DNA of 40,556 nucleotides from assembly GCA_024274785.1 (NCBI GenBank), contig JAJSAM010000083.1, positions 1 to 40,556 on the forward strand, given 5' to 3'. Positions within the stretch are counted from its first letter, which is position 1. The number at the start of each line of letters is the position of its first letter. Made by a program: the position numbers and the translations under genes. The stretch is from Planctomycetota bacterium (lineage in GTDB: Bacteria > Planctomycetota > JAJSAM01). The notes beneath the pieces were generated by a model. The model saw only the letters and a program-made list of their open reading frames with translations, was not told where the DNA came from and did no database searches. Below are positions 31,337 through 38,568 of the stretch, piece by piece.

Positions 31337-32703
31337 CGCACACCTCCGTCGCTATCCCCGCCGCCGGCAAGGGTGCCGGCAATCAATCTCTCCACAGCAG
31401 CCCGGGCCCGGTGATAGGACTCTAGCGCATAAACGTACTCAAATCTCGCCGCGACCAGAGCGCCCTGGGCGTCGAGGACCTCGAGGTAGCCGGCCTTACC
31501 CTGCTGGTAGGCATCCTGCACCGCTTCAAAAGTGCGCTCGGCGGCGGGCAGGACCTCATCTCTCAGTGAATTCGCGGCGAACCACGCCCCGGAGATCATC
31601 TCGTAGGCATTCTTGAGATCGCCTCGAGCTTCACTGCGGACCAGGCGCTGTTCCTCACGGACCTTCGACAGTCTCCGACTGGAGGCGAGCACGGCGCCCT
31701 GGTTCCGATTGAAAACCGGCAGCGCGAACTGCACCCCGGCTGTGAAAGCAGTCTCATCCGGCCCCGTGAACCGCCGTAGACCAACCGCGGCGGTCACGTC
31801 GGGAACGGCCCCGGCCTGAGCCAGTTCCAGCTCCGCCTGGCGCAGTTCCTGTTCGGTCGTCCAGCGGGCCAGGTCGGGATTCCGATCGAGATGGACGATG
31901 AGTTCGGAGAGTGGAGGGACCGGGCCGATCTGTTCGAGATTCCCGATGGCTCGCCCGAATTCGGGTATCTCCGCTCCCCATTGGGTGGCCAGGTTCTGCC
32001 GGGCCATCTCGAGTTCCCGTTGCGCCCGATCGAGGGCGATCCTGCTGGATGAAGCCAGTACCCGCGTGCGCTCTCGCTCGAGCGGAGAGACCTTTCCCGC
32101 GTCGACACGCTCGGAGACGGTGTTCAGGGTTTCGATGGCGAGCTGGTTGGCCTGTTGCGCCAGCCCGGCTCGTCTCTCTGCGGCAACGACCATCACAAAG
32201 GCCTGTGCGGTCGCGGTGAACACGTCGAGGCGCGCGGACTTGTACTCCCACCCTCCAATGTCTCGGGAGAGCGCTGCCACTGCCTCGCGCTTCCTTCTCT
32301 TTCCGCCGAGCTCAATGAGCTGCGAGAGTGTGAGTGTGATTTCAGAGTCGATGAAGCCCGCAAACTGACCGGTGCCACCGAAGTTCTCGAATTCAGCACC
32401 GAGTTCGGGATTGGGCAGGAGTGAAGATTGCAGCACCTCCGCATCGAGCGCGCGGACTTCCCAGGAGAAGGCCGCGAGACGCGGATTCATGGCCAGGGAG
32501 GCCTGCAGTGCATCCTTCAGGTTCAGGTCTCCCGTCGGGACGGAGGGCGTTGATGCGGTCTCGGTTTGCTCGGTTGCATCGGCCTCTGTTTCTCTTTCCA
32601 GCGGTCTGAGTTCGGGGATCGAGCTTCTGGTTTCAGTTGATGCACAACCAAGGAACAGAACTACGGCGAGCGTCACCGCGTGGGATGACGATTTGAAGAG
32701 CAT
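31333..32703 (-). CDS. cusC: Outer-membrane efflux channel (TolC/CusC/CzcC family)
   Basis: A 456-residue outer-membrane factor. ATG 32703 (MLFKSSSHAVTLAVVLFLGC) has GGAG 8 nt upstream; the frame opens 15 codons earlier without a site. The signal ends LFLGC (C20), probably lipidated, followed by an acidic Glu/Thr linker. Two OEP repeats follow: LNLKDALQASLAMNPRL..FIDSEITLTLSQLIELGGKR and the second FTAGVQFALPVFNRNQGA with long helices between, ending YHRARAAVERLIAGTL. The C-terminus overlaps the adaptor start by 4 nt, giving the order OMF-MFP-RND of czcCBA operons. The Cys-rich leader gene lies 92 bp upstream. Confidence 0.9.
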   Translation of the reverse strand: MLFKSSSHAVTLAVVLFLGCASTETRSSIPELRPLERETEADATEQTETASTPSVPTGDLNLKDALQASLAMNPRLAAFSWEVRALDAEVLQSSLLPNPELGAEFENFGGTGQFAGFIDSEITLTLSQLIELGGKRRKREAVAALSRDIGGWEYKSARLDVFTATAQAFVMVVAAERRAGLAQQANQLAIETLNTVSERVDAGKVSPLERERTRVLASSSRIALDRAQRELEMARQNLATQWGAEIPEFGRAIGNLEQIGPVPPLSELIVHLDRNPDLARWTTEQELRQAELELAQAGAVPDVTAAVGLRRFTGPDETAFTAGVQFALPVFNRNQGAVLASSRRLSKVREEQRLVRSEARGDLKNAYEMISGAWFAANSLRDEVLPAAERTFEAVQDAYQQGKAGYLEVLDAQGALVAARFEYVYALESYHRARAAVERLIAGTLAGGGDSDGGVR

Positions 32704-32795
32704 GGGTTTTCTCCGGGAATCTGATATCGGGGATTGGGCCGAGGTCATGCGAAACAGCAGCTTCGACCGGTTGGTGGAGGATTCGATCCGAAAGA

Positions 32796-33233
32796 CTAGA
32801 TCTGGAGAACGGTGCTCCGGAGGGACGGCATGGATGCCGGTGGGACGGGGGCGGGGAGAATCAGGTCATTCAAGCCCGGGACTGTCTCGGTCGGCGCCAG
32901 AGCGATGCAGGCGGTGCAATCCAACTGGCATCGGTGGTGCTCGATACGGGTCAGGTTGACTCGGGAGACCCGGGGAGTCTCGGCGCGCAGAACCGGGATA
33001 TCGGCGCAGGGCCCACACTCTCCGGGTGCGGCCAGTGCAATCCACTTCGGCGTTTCCGGCGAGCTCTCGCGAGTCGCGATCGGCGGGACCTCGCAGCAGT
33101 ATGCGTCTCCCGTCTCGAACCCCGCATGCCCGTCGGTGCCAATGCACAGAATCGCACCACTCTCGCCGCCGAGCCCGAAGACGAACTGGGCGGTGAGACA
33201 GACACCGAAGATGACCGGGAGGAAGCGCTTCAT
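32796..33233 (-). CDS. Small exported Cys-rich protein at the head of the efflux operon
   Basis: A 145-residue exported protein, first gene of the efflux operon. ATG 33233 (MKRFLPVIFGVCLTAQFVFG) opens a signal peptide; a frame extension upstream covers promoter sequence. The mature protein has CIGTDGH, a CC pair, CGPC, HHRC and CTAC motifs, together about nine Cys, then a Pro-rich C-terminus. Small proteins beginning with C-x-G-x-DGH and containing CGPC-x-DIP are a recurring companion of czc/cus operons; their role is not established. Binding of the exported ion in the periplasm or envelope is a reasonable inference. It is 92 bp upstream of the OMF, in the same direction. Confidence 0.78.
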   Translation of the reverse strand: MKRFLPVIFGVCLTAQFVFGLGGESGAILCIGTDGHAGFETGDAYCCEVPPIATRESSPETPKWIALAAPGECGPCADIPVLRAETPRVSRVNLTRIEHHRCQLDCTACIALAPTETVPGLNDLILPAPVPPASMPSLRSTVLQI

Positions 33234-33608
33234 CGTCTCTCTTACGCCTTGAGGAAGGACCTTATGAACGGAAATCTCGCTTACCTCATGCCGAAAGTCA
33301 ACTTTCACGATCTTCGGGACGGGCCGCTCGGGCACCGCACTCGCCCGGTTTTCTCACCAGTGCGGGCGCCGTGTTTCTGCAACCCGGGAACTCACAGCGC
33401 GGCCCAGTCTCAATGGAGGGTCGACCTCCGGGCGACCGAGCTGCCAGTCCGAGAATGTCCCGCAGACTCTGCGAGTGCTGCGGTGATTTCGATCGTCAGT
33501 GGCACAGGAGATTGTGTTGAGTCACTGCGGGTGGCAGCCACAACAAGGTGTCTCCGAGGAGGCGGGCGAGCGGCTGCTCACTCGCCTCCATTTCTTCGCG
33601 TGAACCGG
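33234..33608. other. Upstream region of the efflux operon
   Basis: About 375 bp between element copy D and the Cys-rich gene; no gene seen. Near the gene are overlapping promoter-like motifs: the sigma-54-like element at 33278-33293 and, on the same strand, TTGACT (33301-33296) with GAGATT 17 bp downstream. A TGGCAGC-TCGG-TCGC match at 33432-33446 is weaker. A GAGGCG/CGCCTC hairpin lies near 33560-33590. Confidence 0.4.
33278..33293 (-). promoter_or_regulatory. Weak sigma-54 promoter candidate for the efflux operon
   Basis: Minus-strand CGGCATG-AGGT-AAGC-G keeps GG-N10-GC, but the -12 box is AAGC rather than TTGC. Predicted start near 33267, leader about 34 nt, as for 34832 and 35924. A TTGACT/GAGATT pair overlaps it, so a sigma-70 promoter is an alternative. 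Confidence 0.35.
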
Positions 33609-33772
33609 GGGCCCGTCGGGAAAGAACTGCTGCGTTCGAGGGCCGCTGCATCCCGCTTTGCTCTGTTGCTCGTCGGTTGAAACCAGTAAGGCTGCGCCCT
33701 CCTCGCGCCTTGCTTTCCCGGGCGCAGCGGCGCTCTCGGTGTAACGGTCGCACTTCTTTCCAGACGAGCCTT
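33609..33772 (-). mobile_element. MITE-like dispersed element, copy D (about 164 bp)
   Basis: On the plus strand it begins GGGCCCGTCGGGAAAGAA and ends TTCTTTCCAGACGAGCC followed by TTTA; the ends are inverted repeats with about 15 of 18 matches. On the minus strand its left end begins 5-7 bp after the stop of the TPR paralogue 2 gene. Interior blocks match copies A and B (TTGCTCGTCGGTTGAAACCA, CCTCCTCGCGCCTTGC, GCGCAGCGGCGCTCTCGG). No coding capacity. Confidence 0.75.
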
Positions 33773-33777
33773 TACGA

Positions 33778-34785
33778 TCAGCGTCCGGGCCGCCCCCACC
33801 GGTCGTTCGCGGTCGCCGCGGCGATCGAAGACCGGAGAGCCAGCGCTTTCGGGTCGTTCGGGTCGAGCGCCAGGGCGAGCCCCATGTAGTGGTTCGCCTT
33901 GATCAGATTGCCCTTCACGATGAAGTTGTGGCCGACATCGACGTAGACGGTCAGGAGTCGCGGCTTGATGGTCGAGTTCAGTGCCAGGATGTCCTTCTCC
34001 CGGTCCTGGGCTGCCGGCATCTTTCCTATTCTGACGGTCATGGCGCGGGCCTGCTCGTAGGCGGCAATCGCCGCCAGGAAGGCATCCTCGGCCTGGCCCA
34101 GGCTCCCGGATCGGAACAGTCCGACCTGGCGAAGGCGGTCGCCTTCATCGATCAGCTTGCGAGCGGATTTCAAACCGTCCTCGACGCTCTCCACGGCCGC
34201 GGCGGTACGGGCTTTCTCTCTCGCCCTCTGGCGTCCCTTGCTGATCCGCTCGTCGAGCACTTTCACCTGCTCTCTTGCGGCGGCGGCGGCGGGGCACCTG
34301 GGGTGGTTCTTCAGGATGTCATTCAGGAAGCTTCGAGCCTCGACCAGTTCACCCGCATCCACCAGCTTTCGCGCACGGGCGAGCTTGTCCGCGCCGCACC
34401 GGCTGGATGCCTCTTCGAACTTCTTCCTGAGTTCGGGCGTGGCCGCGTCACCGAGGATCTTCAGCGCGGCCTGATACTCATCCATGGCGAAGGCCAGCAG
34501 GCCCCGTCCGTCTGCCCAGTCACCAAGCTTCTCGCGATCCGGGGCGGATTTCTGGTTCATGCGGGCATGCCTGAGTTCAAACAGGCTGTAATCGGATACC
34601 CGGGAGAGCGGGATCTCGACCTTCGACCCTTCGACGCCATCGATGGTCATTTTCAGCACTTCTTCCGTCAGCCCGAGGACGCGGCCCTTGAGGCTGCCTC
34701 CTCCCTTCAGGTACACCGTCTCGGCGAAGGCTCCGCCCGCAAGGATCAGGAGCAAGGCCGGCGCCACTGCGATCGTCCACTTCAT
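33778..34785 (-). CDS. Exported helical-repeat (TPR-like) protein, paralogue 2
   Basis: A 335-residue exported protein, the same length as paralogue 1 (24154-25161) and collinear with it throughout. ATG 34785 (MKWTIAVAPALLLILAG) follows AAGGAG by 8 nt; signal peptide ends AFA-E. Same VYLKGGGSLKGRVL beta domain, same central Cys residues and the same FIVKGNLIKANHYMGLALAL C-terminus. Similarity continues about 60 bp into the 5' leaders. This copy has an intact sigma-54 element 36 nt before its predicted start region; paralogue 1 does not. It is in the same orientation as paralogue 1, so the two genes are direct repeats 9.6 kb apart with the efflux operon between them. Function unknown. Confidence 0.8.
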   Translation of the reverse strand: MKWTIAVAPALLLILAGGAFAETVYLKGGGSLKGRVLGLTEEVLKMTIDGVEGSKVEIPLSRVSDYSLFELRHARMNQKSAPDREKLGDWADGRGLLAFAMDEYQAALKILGDAATPELRKKFEEASSRCGADKLARARKLVDAGELVEARSFLNDILKNHPRCPAAAAAREQVKVLDERISKGRQRAREKARTAAAVESVEDGLKSARKLIDEGDRLRQVGLFRSGSLGQAEDAFLAAIAAYEQARAMTVRIGKMPAAQDREKDILALNSTIKPRLLTVYVDVGHNFIVKGNLIKANHYMGLALALDPNDPKALALRSSIAAATANDRWGRPGR

Positions 34786-34831
34786 GGTCGTTCTCCTTCT
34801 GTCCGCTTCCTTTGGACCCGATGGGACCAGG

Positions 34832-34848
34832 AGCAATCGGGGTGCCAT
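34832..34848 (-). promoter_or_regulatory. Sigma-54 promoter candidate for TPR paralogue 2
   Basis: Minus-strand TGGCACC-CCGA-TTGCT differs from the consensus TGGCACG-N4-TTGCW at one position and has exact spacing. Predicted start near 34820, leader about 36 nt including the ribosome site. A GTTGG-N7-CCAAC dyad lies upstream near 34930-34946. Confidence 0.65.
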
Positions 34849-34953
34849 CCCGGCCGGCCCGGAGATTTCGTTCCCGGGGGATCCGGTGACGGGAACCGAG
34901 AGTGGGCAATCCGATTGAATTGAGACAAGGTTGGTCCATCTCCAACAGGTGTT

Positions 34954-35550
34954 TCAGGGGAGAAACGCATCCATGTGTCCCTGGCCACGCACGACTTCGC
35001 CTCCGAGGAACCCGGTGTAACCCAGGACCGCGGCCGCCCCCAGGATGAGGATCACCGCTGCCCACCGGAGCGGCTTCGAATCCGAACGCCACAGGGAAAG
35101 CAGACGGGCGGCCGCGGCCGTGAGCAGGACGATCATGGCCACGAGCCCCCAGGTCTCATGGTTGGAGACCAGGGCTTCCCGGCTGGCCGACATCCTTCCC
35201 ATCGATTCCTCCGCGGCCTGACCCAGCAGGTACGCCGGGACCGACGCGACCGCGGCGAGAACCGAGGTGTAGGTTGCCGAGTGGCGGAAGAACGAGCCCG
35301 AGCTCAAACCGCTCATGACCAGGGCCAGGGCCGCCACCGCGCTCAATGCCAGCGGGAAGTGCACCATCACGGGGTGCAGGACGCCGAAGTCCCGCTCGCC
35401 GTTCGCCTCCTGCTGGTGGTCCGGGTGTGAACCGTCCTCCCCGGCGATGGCGGGACCCCCCGCCAGGATGCCGAGGAGGAGGACCACGGCACCGGCGATT
35501 GCCAGGACCGGGGCCCGCCTCTTTCGCCGCGGATCAGTTACCCGAAGCAT
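34954..35550 (-). CDS. DUF2231-type four-helix membrane protein
   Basis: A 198-residue inner-membrane protein. The ATG at 35550 lies inside the 3' end of the YHS lipoprotein gene (17-nt overlap) with AAGGTG 8 nt upstream, so translation is coupled. The N-terminus is basic (RRKRR) followed by a helix (AIAGAVVLLLGILAG), a His/Asp-rich stretch (GSHPDHQQEANGE) and then the DUF2231 signature LHPVMVHFPLAL with three more helices, ending GGEVVRGQGHMDAFLP. DUF2231 proteins are four-helix membrane proteins with conserved His that suggest heme or metal binding; no function is proven. Pairing with a YHS lipoprotein supports a metal role. Confidence 0.82.
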   Translation of the reverse strand: MLRVTDPRRKRRAPVLAIAGAVVLLLGILAGGPAIAGEDGSHPDHQQEANGERDFGVLHPVMVHFPLALSAVAALALVMSGLSSGSFFRHSATYTSVLAAVASVPAYLLGQAAEESMGRMSASREALVSNHETWGLVAMIVLLTAAAARLLSLWRSDSKPLRWAAVILILGAAAVLGYTGFLGGEVVRGQGHMDAFLP

Positions 35551-35884
35551 CGGGGTACACCTTCGAGAAATAGGCTTCCGGGTCCCGCTTGAACTTCTCG
35601 ACGCAGTCGTCGCAGCAGAAGTAGACCTTCCTGCCCTTGTAGGTCGTGAAGATCTCGGGGTCGACCGCATCGCCCTCCATCACGGGGCAGGTGGTGTTCC
35701 CATCGGTGACCGCGGCACTGTCCGCCGTGTCATCGCCGTGGTGCGACCCCTGGTTGCCCGCCTGGCTGCTCTCGTTCATTTCCGAGTGGTGGTCATCGGA
35801 GCCGTCCCCGGTGCTTCCGTTGCCGGAGCATCCCAGGAGGATCGCACCCAGAACCGCCAGAGCCACACCTGCGAAGTACTTCAT
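35534..35884 (-). CDS. YHS-domain lipoprotein
   Basis: A 116-residue lipoprotein. ATG 35884 follows AAAGGAG by 7 nt. The signal ends LLGC (C19). Residues 20-65 are Asp/His/Ser-rich (DGSDDHHSEMNE, GSHHGDD), a likely loose metal-binding linker. The YHS domain runs from about 70 to 112: TTCPVMEGDAVDPEIF, then YKGRKVYFCCDDCVEKF and DPEAYF, with the Cys-Pro-x-Met and CC-x-x-C ligand positions intact. The upstream gap carries one of the best sigma-54 elements in the window (35924-35938). Its stop overlaps the DUF2231 start. Likely role: capture of copper or a related metal at the membrane. Confidence 0.87.
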   Translation of the reverse strand: MKYFAGVALAVLGAILLGCSGNGSTGDGSDDHHSEMNESSQAGNQGSHHGDDTADSAAVTDGNTTCPVMEGDAVDPEIFTTYKGRKVYFCCDDCVEKFKRDPEAYFSKVYPDASGN

Positions 35885-35923
35885 GTTCAATCTCCTTTTG
35901 CCATCATTGGCAAGCGGGGAAGC

Positions 35924-35938
35924 GCACATGCCGTGCCG
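35924..35938 (-). promoter_or_regulatory. Sigma-54 promoter candidate for the YHS-DUF2231 operon
   Basis: Minus-strand C-GGCACG-GCAT-GTGC-G: perfect GGCACG, correct spacing, one mismatch in the -12 box. Predicted start near 35912, leader about 28 nt with AAAGGAG. The same CGGCACGGC string begins the element at 19938. Confidence 0.65.
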
Positions 35939-35995
35939 AAATTGCGACTTATTTTCAATAGATGCCGGGGGGTGGTGGGGGAGGAGTGCTGCTGC

Positions 35996-36020
35996 ATATC
36001 CGACAGTTGTGGATGGATAT
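35996..36020. promoter_or_regulatory. Inverted repeat, possible activator binding site
   Basis: ATATCC-N13-GGATAT, centred about 96 bp upstream of the predicted sigma-54 start at 35912, between the regulator gene and the YHS operon. Position suits an enhancer site for the neighbouring NtrC-type regulator. Confidence 0.4.
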
Positions 36021-36036
36021 CAGGCATTTCGTGCCG

Positions 36037-36180
36037 TTACCGCAATCCGAACTTCTCCATCCGGTAGATGAAGGTCTGGCGGGTCAGGCCCAGGAGGCGG
36101 GCGGCTTTCGACTGGTTTCCGTCGGCCTGGTAGAGGGCTCGACTCAGGAGAGATTTCTCCACGTCGAAGAAGGAGATGCC
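36037..36180 (-). pseudogene. Stranded Fis-type DNA-binding helix of the NtrC-type regulator
   Basis: Directly after the TAA at 36181-36183, and in the same frame, the minus strand reads GISFFDVEKSLLSRAL, then a classic Fis-type helix-turn-helix, NQSKAARLLGLTRQTFIYRM, ending EKFGLR and TAA. This is the normal C-terminus of an NtrC-type regulator. It has no start codon or ribosome site of its own, so it is expressed only if the internal TAA is read through. Confidence 0.88.
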
Positions 36181-37392
36181 TTAGTCGGGGATCTCGATCA
36201 GGAGTGGATCGCCGATCGGTTCCGGGTGCGCCACGTGGCTCGGCAGATCATCCATCGTGAGCCGGGCCTTGTCCTCGCGCAGGACCAGGGCCCGCTCGAT
36301 CACGTTCTCCAGTTCACGGACGTTCCCCGGCCAGCGATAGTTGCGCAGGGCTTCGAGTATCGCCGCATCCATCCGCACCTCCGCGGCTCCCTTCTTCTGA
36401 AGGAAGTGATTGGCCAGGAGGGGGATGTCGTCCTTGCGGTCACGCAGGGGGGGAAGTTCCAGGGTGACCACCGCGATCCGGTAGTAGAGGTCCTGTCGGA
36501 AGACCCCCTCGTCCATGGCCGCCTGGAGGTCCCGGTTCGTGGCCGTGAGGACGCGCACCTTTACCGGGCTGCTCTGTTTGCCGCCCACCGGGCGCACATC
36601 GCCGTCCTGGAGCGCGCGGAGCAGCTTCACCTGGAGATCGGGACGCATCTCCCCGATCTCGTCGAGGAAGAGGGTGCCGCCGTCAGCCTCCTGGAAGCGG
36701 CCCTTTCGATCGGCGGTGGCTCCCGTGAACGCCCCCTTTACGTGCCCGAAGAGTTCGGCTTCGAGCAGGGTCTCCGGGATCGCTGCGCAGTTGACGGCGA
36801 CGAAGGGCTGCGATGCCATCGGGCCGCGATAGTGGATCGCACGGGCGATGAGCTCCTTTCCCGTGCCGCTTTCACCTCGCACGAGCACCGAGGCGCTCGA
36901 TCGTGCGACTCTCGAAAGGGTGCGGAAGACCTCCTCCATCTCGGCCGAGCCGCCGATGATGTTGTCGAAGGAGAAGCGATCTTCGAGTTCGACCAGCAGC
37001 CTGGTGTTCTCCTCCTTCAGGCTCCGGTAACGGAGAGCCTTCTCGACGGAGAGGAGCAGGGTCCGGCTTCGAAACGGCTTTTCCAGGAAGTCCGCGGCGC
37101 CGGTGCGCATGGCGGTTACCGCTCGTTCCACGTTTCCGTGTGCGGTGATCATGAGGACCGCGGCATCCGCGTCCCTTCGCTTGAGTTCGGCCAGGAGTTC
37201 GAGCCCGTTCATCCCGGGCATTTCGACGTCGGTGACCACGAGATCCACGGGGCCGGTCTCCATCGCTTCGAGCGCATCCTCGGCGCTCGGCACGGCGATC
37301 ACGTCGTAACCGGCGATGCTGAGTTGCTTCTCCGTGACCCGGAGGAGACTCACGTCATCGTCGACGAGCAGGATCTGCTTCCTGGCGTTCAT
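36181..37392 (-). CDS. NtrC-type sigma-54 response regulator, stops before its DNA-binding domain
   Basis: A 403-residue product as annotated by the first stop. ATG 37392 lies 9 bp after the kinase gene. Receiver domain (1-120) with D11-D13, phospho-acceptor D55 and K105. AAA+ domain with Walker A GESGTGKE (173-180), the sigma-54 contact loop GAFTGA (220-225), Walker B LFLDEI (241-246) and the arginine-finger region RQDLYYRI; the NVRELENVIERA block follows. It ends IEIPD then TAA (36183-36181), after which 47 in-frame codons encode the missing helix-turn-helix. Homologues have Glu in the D-E-G-I position, so GAA to TAA is likely. Without the helix the protein could still be phosphorylated and contact sigma-54 but would not bind enhancers specifically. 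It is the only visible activator for the sigma-54-like promoters in the window. Confidence 0.9.
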   Translation of the reverse strand: MNARKQILLVDDDVSLLRVTEKQLSIAGYDVIAVPSAEDALEAMETGPVDLVVTDVEMPGMNGLELLAELKRRDADAAVLMITAHGNVERAVTAMRTGAADFLEKPFRSRTLLLSVEKALRYRSLKEENTRLLVELEDRFSFDNIIGGSAEMEEVFRTLSRVARSSASVLVRGESGTGKELIARAIHYRGPMASQPFVAVNCAAIPETLLEAELFGHVKGAFTGATADRKGRFQEADGGTLFLDEIGEMRPDLQVKLLRALQDGDVRPVGGKQSSPVKVRVLTATNRDLQAAMDEGVFRQDLYYRIAVVTLELPPLRDRKDDIPLLANHFLQKKGAAEVRMDAAILEALRNYRWPGNVRELENVIERALVLREDKARLTMDDLPSHVAHPEPIGDPLLIEIPD

Positions 37393-37401
37393 TCTCGGCT
37401 C

Positions 37402-38490
37402 CTATACCAGCAGCCTCACTTCAAACTCCGTGCCGCCGTTCTCCTTCGAATGGACAAAGATCGTGGCGCCATGATTCTCGAGGATCCGCTTGACGATGGA
37501 CAGCCCCAGCCCCGTCCCGTCGGAGCGGCTCGTCACGAACGGTTCGAAGATCCGGATCCGAAGGTCGTCCGGAATGCCGTCGCCGGTGTCGGAGACGGTC
37601 AGGCGGGTACGGTCTCCATCACGCACGGTTTTCAGCTCGAGGATGCCCCCGCCTTCCATCGACTGCAGCGCGTTGACGACCAGGTTCAGCACCACCTGGC
37701 GCAGCTGCTCCGGATCGATCAGCACACAGGGCATTTCGCTCCCCAGCTTTCTCCTCACCTTCACCTTTCGACGTTCCGCCTCCAGCCGTACGAGCTGGAG
37801 GACCTCGTCGATCGCGGGGTTCAGTTCCGCTTCGGGGACGGCATCCCCCCTGGGGCGGGCGAAATCGAGGAATTGAGTGACGACGCGGTTCAGCCGATCC
37901 GCCTCCCGCGTGAGAATGCGGGAGAACTCATCCCTCTCCTCGTCGTTCACCGCGGGGCCGCAGAGAATCTCGACCGCACCGCGGATGGACGCCAGTGGAG
38001 TCTTCACTTCATGCGCAAGTCCGGCGGAAAGCTCACCGAGTGCCGAGAGCCGATCCGCCTGCCGGAGCTGCTCCTCGGTCCTGAGGATGACCTTCGTCTG
38101 GTCCTTCAGCTTGGCATAGGCCCGATCGAGTTCCTCCGCGGCCGCCTTGTGCCGGTCCCGATCGCGCTTCTGCCCGTCCGAGAGGAAGCCGGTGACGATT
38201 CCAATGATGTTGTAGAGCACGATTTCGAGCCACTGCTCCACGGTGCCTCCGCTCCACTGGAAGACGACGTGGGGGATGTAGAGGATGGTTACGAGCAGGC
38301 TGGTGATCACCCCGCCCCGTATCCCGAACCAGAATCCGGCAAGGATGATGGGGATGTGCGAAAACCACCTGAGCACGGCATGGTGGGCATGGTACGCGTG
38401 GCCGTTGTGGCCACCGACGGGAGTTATGTAGTGAGAAAGACTGACCGCCAGGACCACGACCACCAGACTGATGATTCTCCTGCGCTGCAC
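37402..38490 (-). CDS. Sensor histidine kinase with His-rich extracytoplasmic loop (NtrB/ZraS-like)
   Basis: A 362-residue membrane kinase; GTG start at 38490 with GGGAGA 6 nt upstream. Three hydrophobic segments (5-20, 42-70 and 88-104) form the sensor region. Between the first two, residues 20-45 read HYITPVGGHNGHAYHAHH and beyond, with eight histidines, a likely metal-sensing loop. A coiled-coil leads to HisKA SAGLAHEVKTPLASIRGA with H160; the ATPase has the N box VVNALQSM, G1 DTGDGIPDD and G2 GTGLGLSIV. Catalytic motifs are complete. It is the upstream gene of the pair with the NtrC-type regulator, 9 bp apart. By analogy with ZraSR- and CusSR-type systems it may sense Cu, Ag or Zn. Confidence 0.9.
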   Translation of the reverse strand: MQRRRIISLVVVVLAVSLSHYITPVGGHNGHAYHAHHAVLRWFSHIPIILAGFWFGIRGGVITSLLVTILYIPHVVFQWSGGTVEQWLEIVLYNIIGIVTGFLSDGQKRDRDRHKAAAEELDRAYAKLKDQTKVILRTEEQLRQADRLSALGELSAGLAHEVKTPLASIRGAVEILCGPAVNDEERDEFSRILTREADRLNRVVTQFLDFARPRGDAVPEAELNPAIDEVLQLVRLEAERRKVKVRRKLGSEMPCVLIDPEQLRQVVLNLVVNALQSMEGGGILELKTVRDGDRTRLTVSDTGDGIPDDLRIRIFEPFVTSRSDGTGLGLSIVKRILENHGATIFVHSKENGGTEFEVRLLV

Positions 38491-38568
38491 TCCATTCTCC
38501 CGTTTCCGGGCTCAGGGCGGATCTCCATCGCGGGATCGGCCACGAGCGAACCGTGTCCCCGGGTTTAC

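Noticed and set aside
24154..34785. Composite transposon bounded by the TPR paralogues
   Set aside because: The flanking repeats are ordinary exported-protein genes in direct orientation; no transposase, terminal repeats or target duplication is visible.
16216..36183. Genome-wide reassignment of TAA to an amino acid
   Set aside because: TAA is the natural stop of several genes here (6792, 18224, 26723, 35534, 36037), so a simple code change does not fit.
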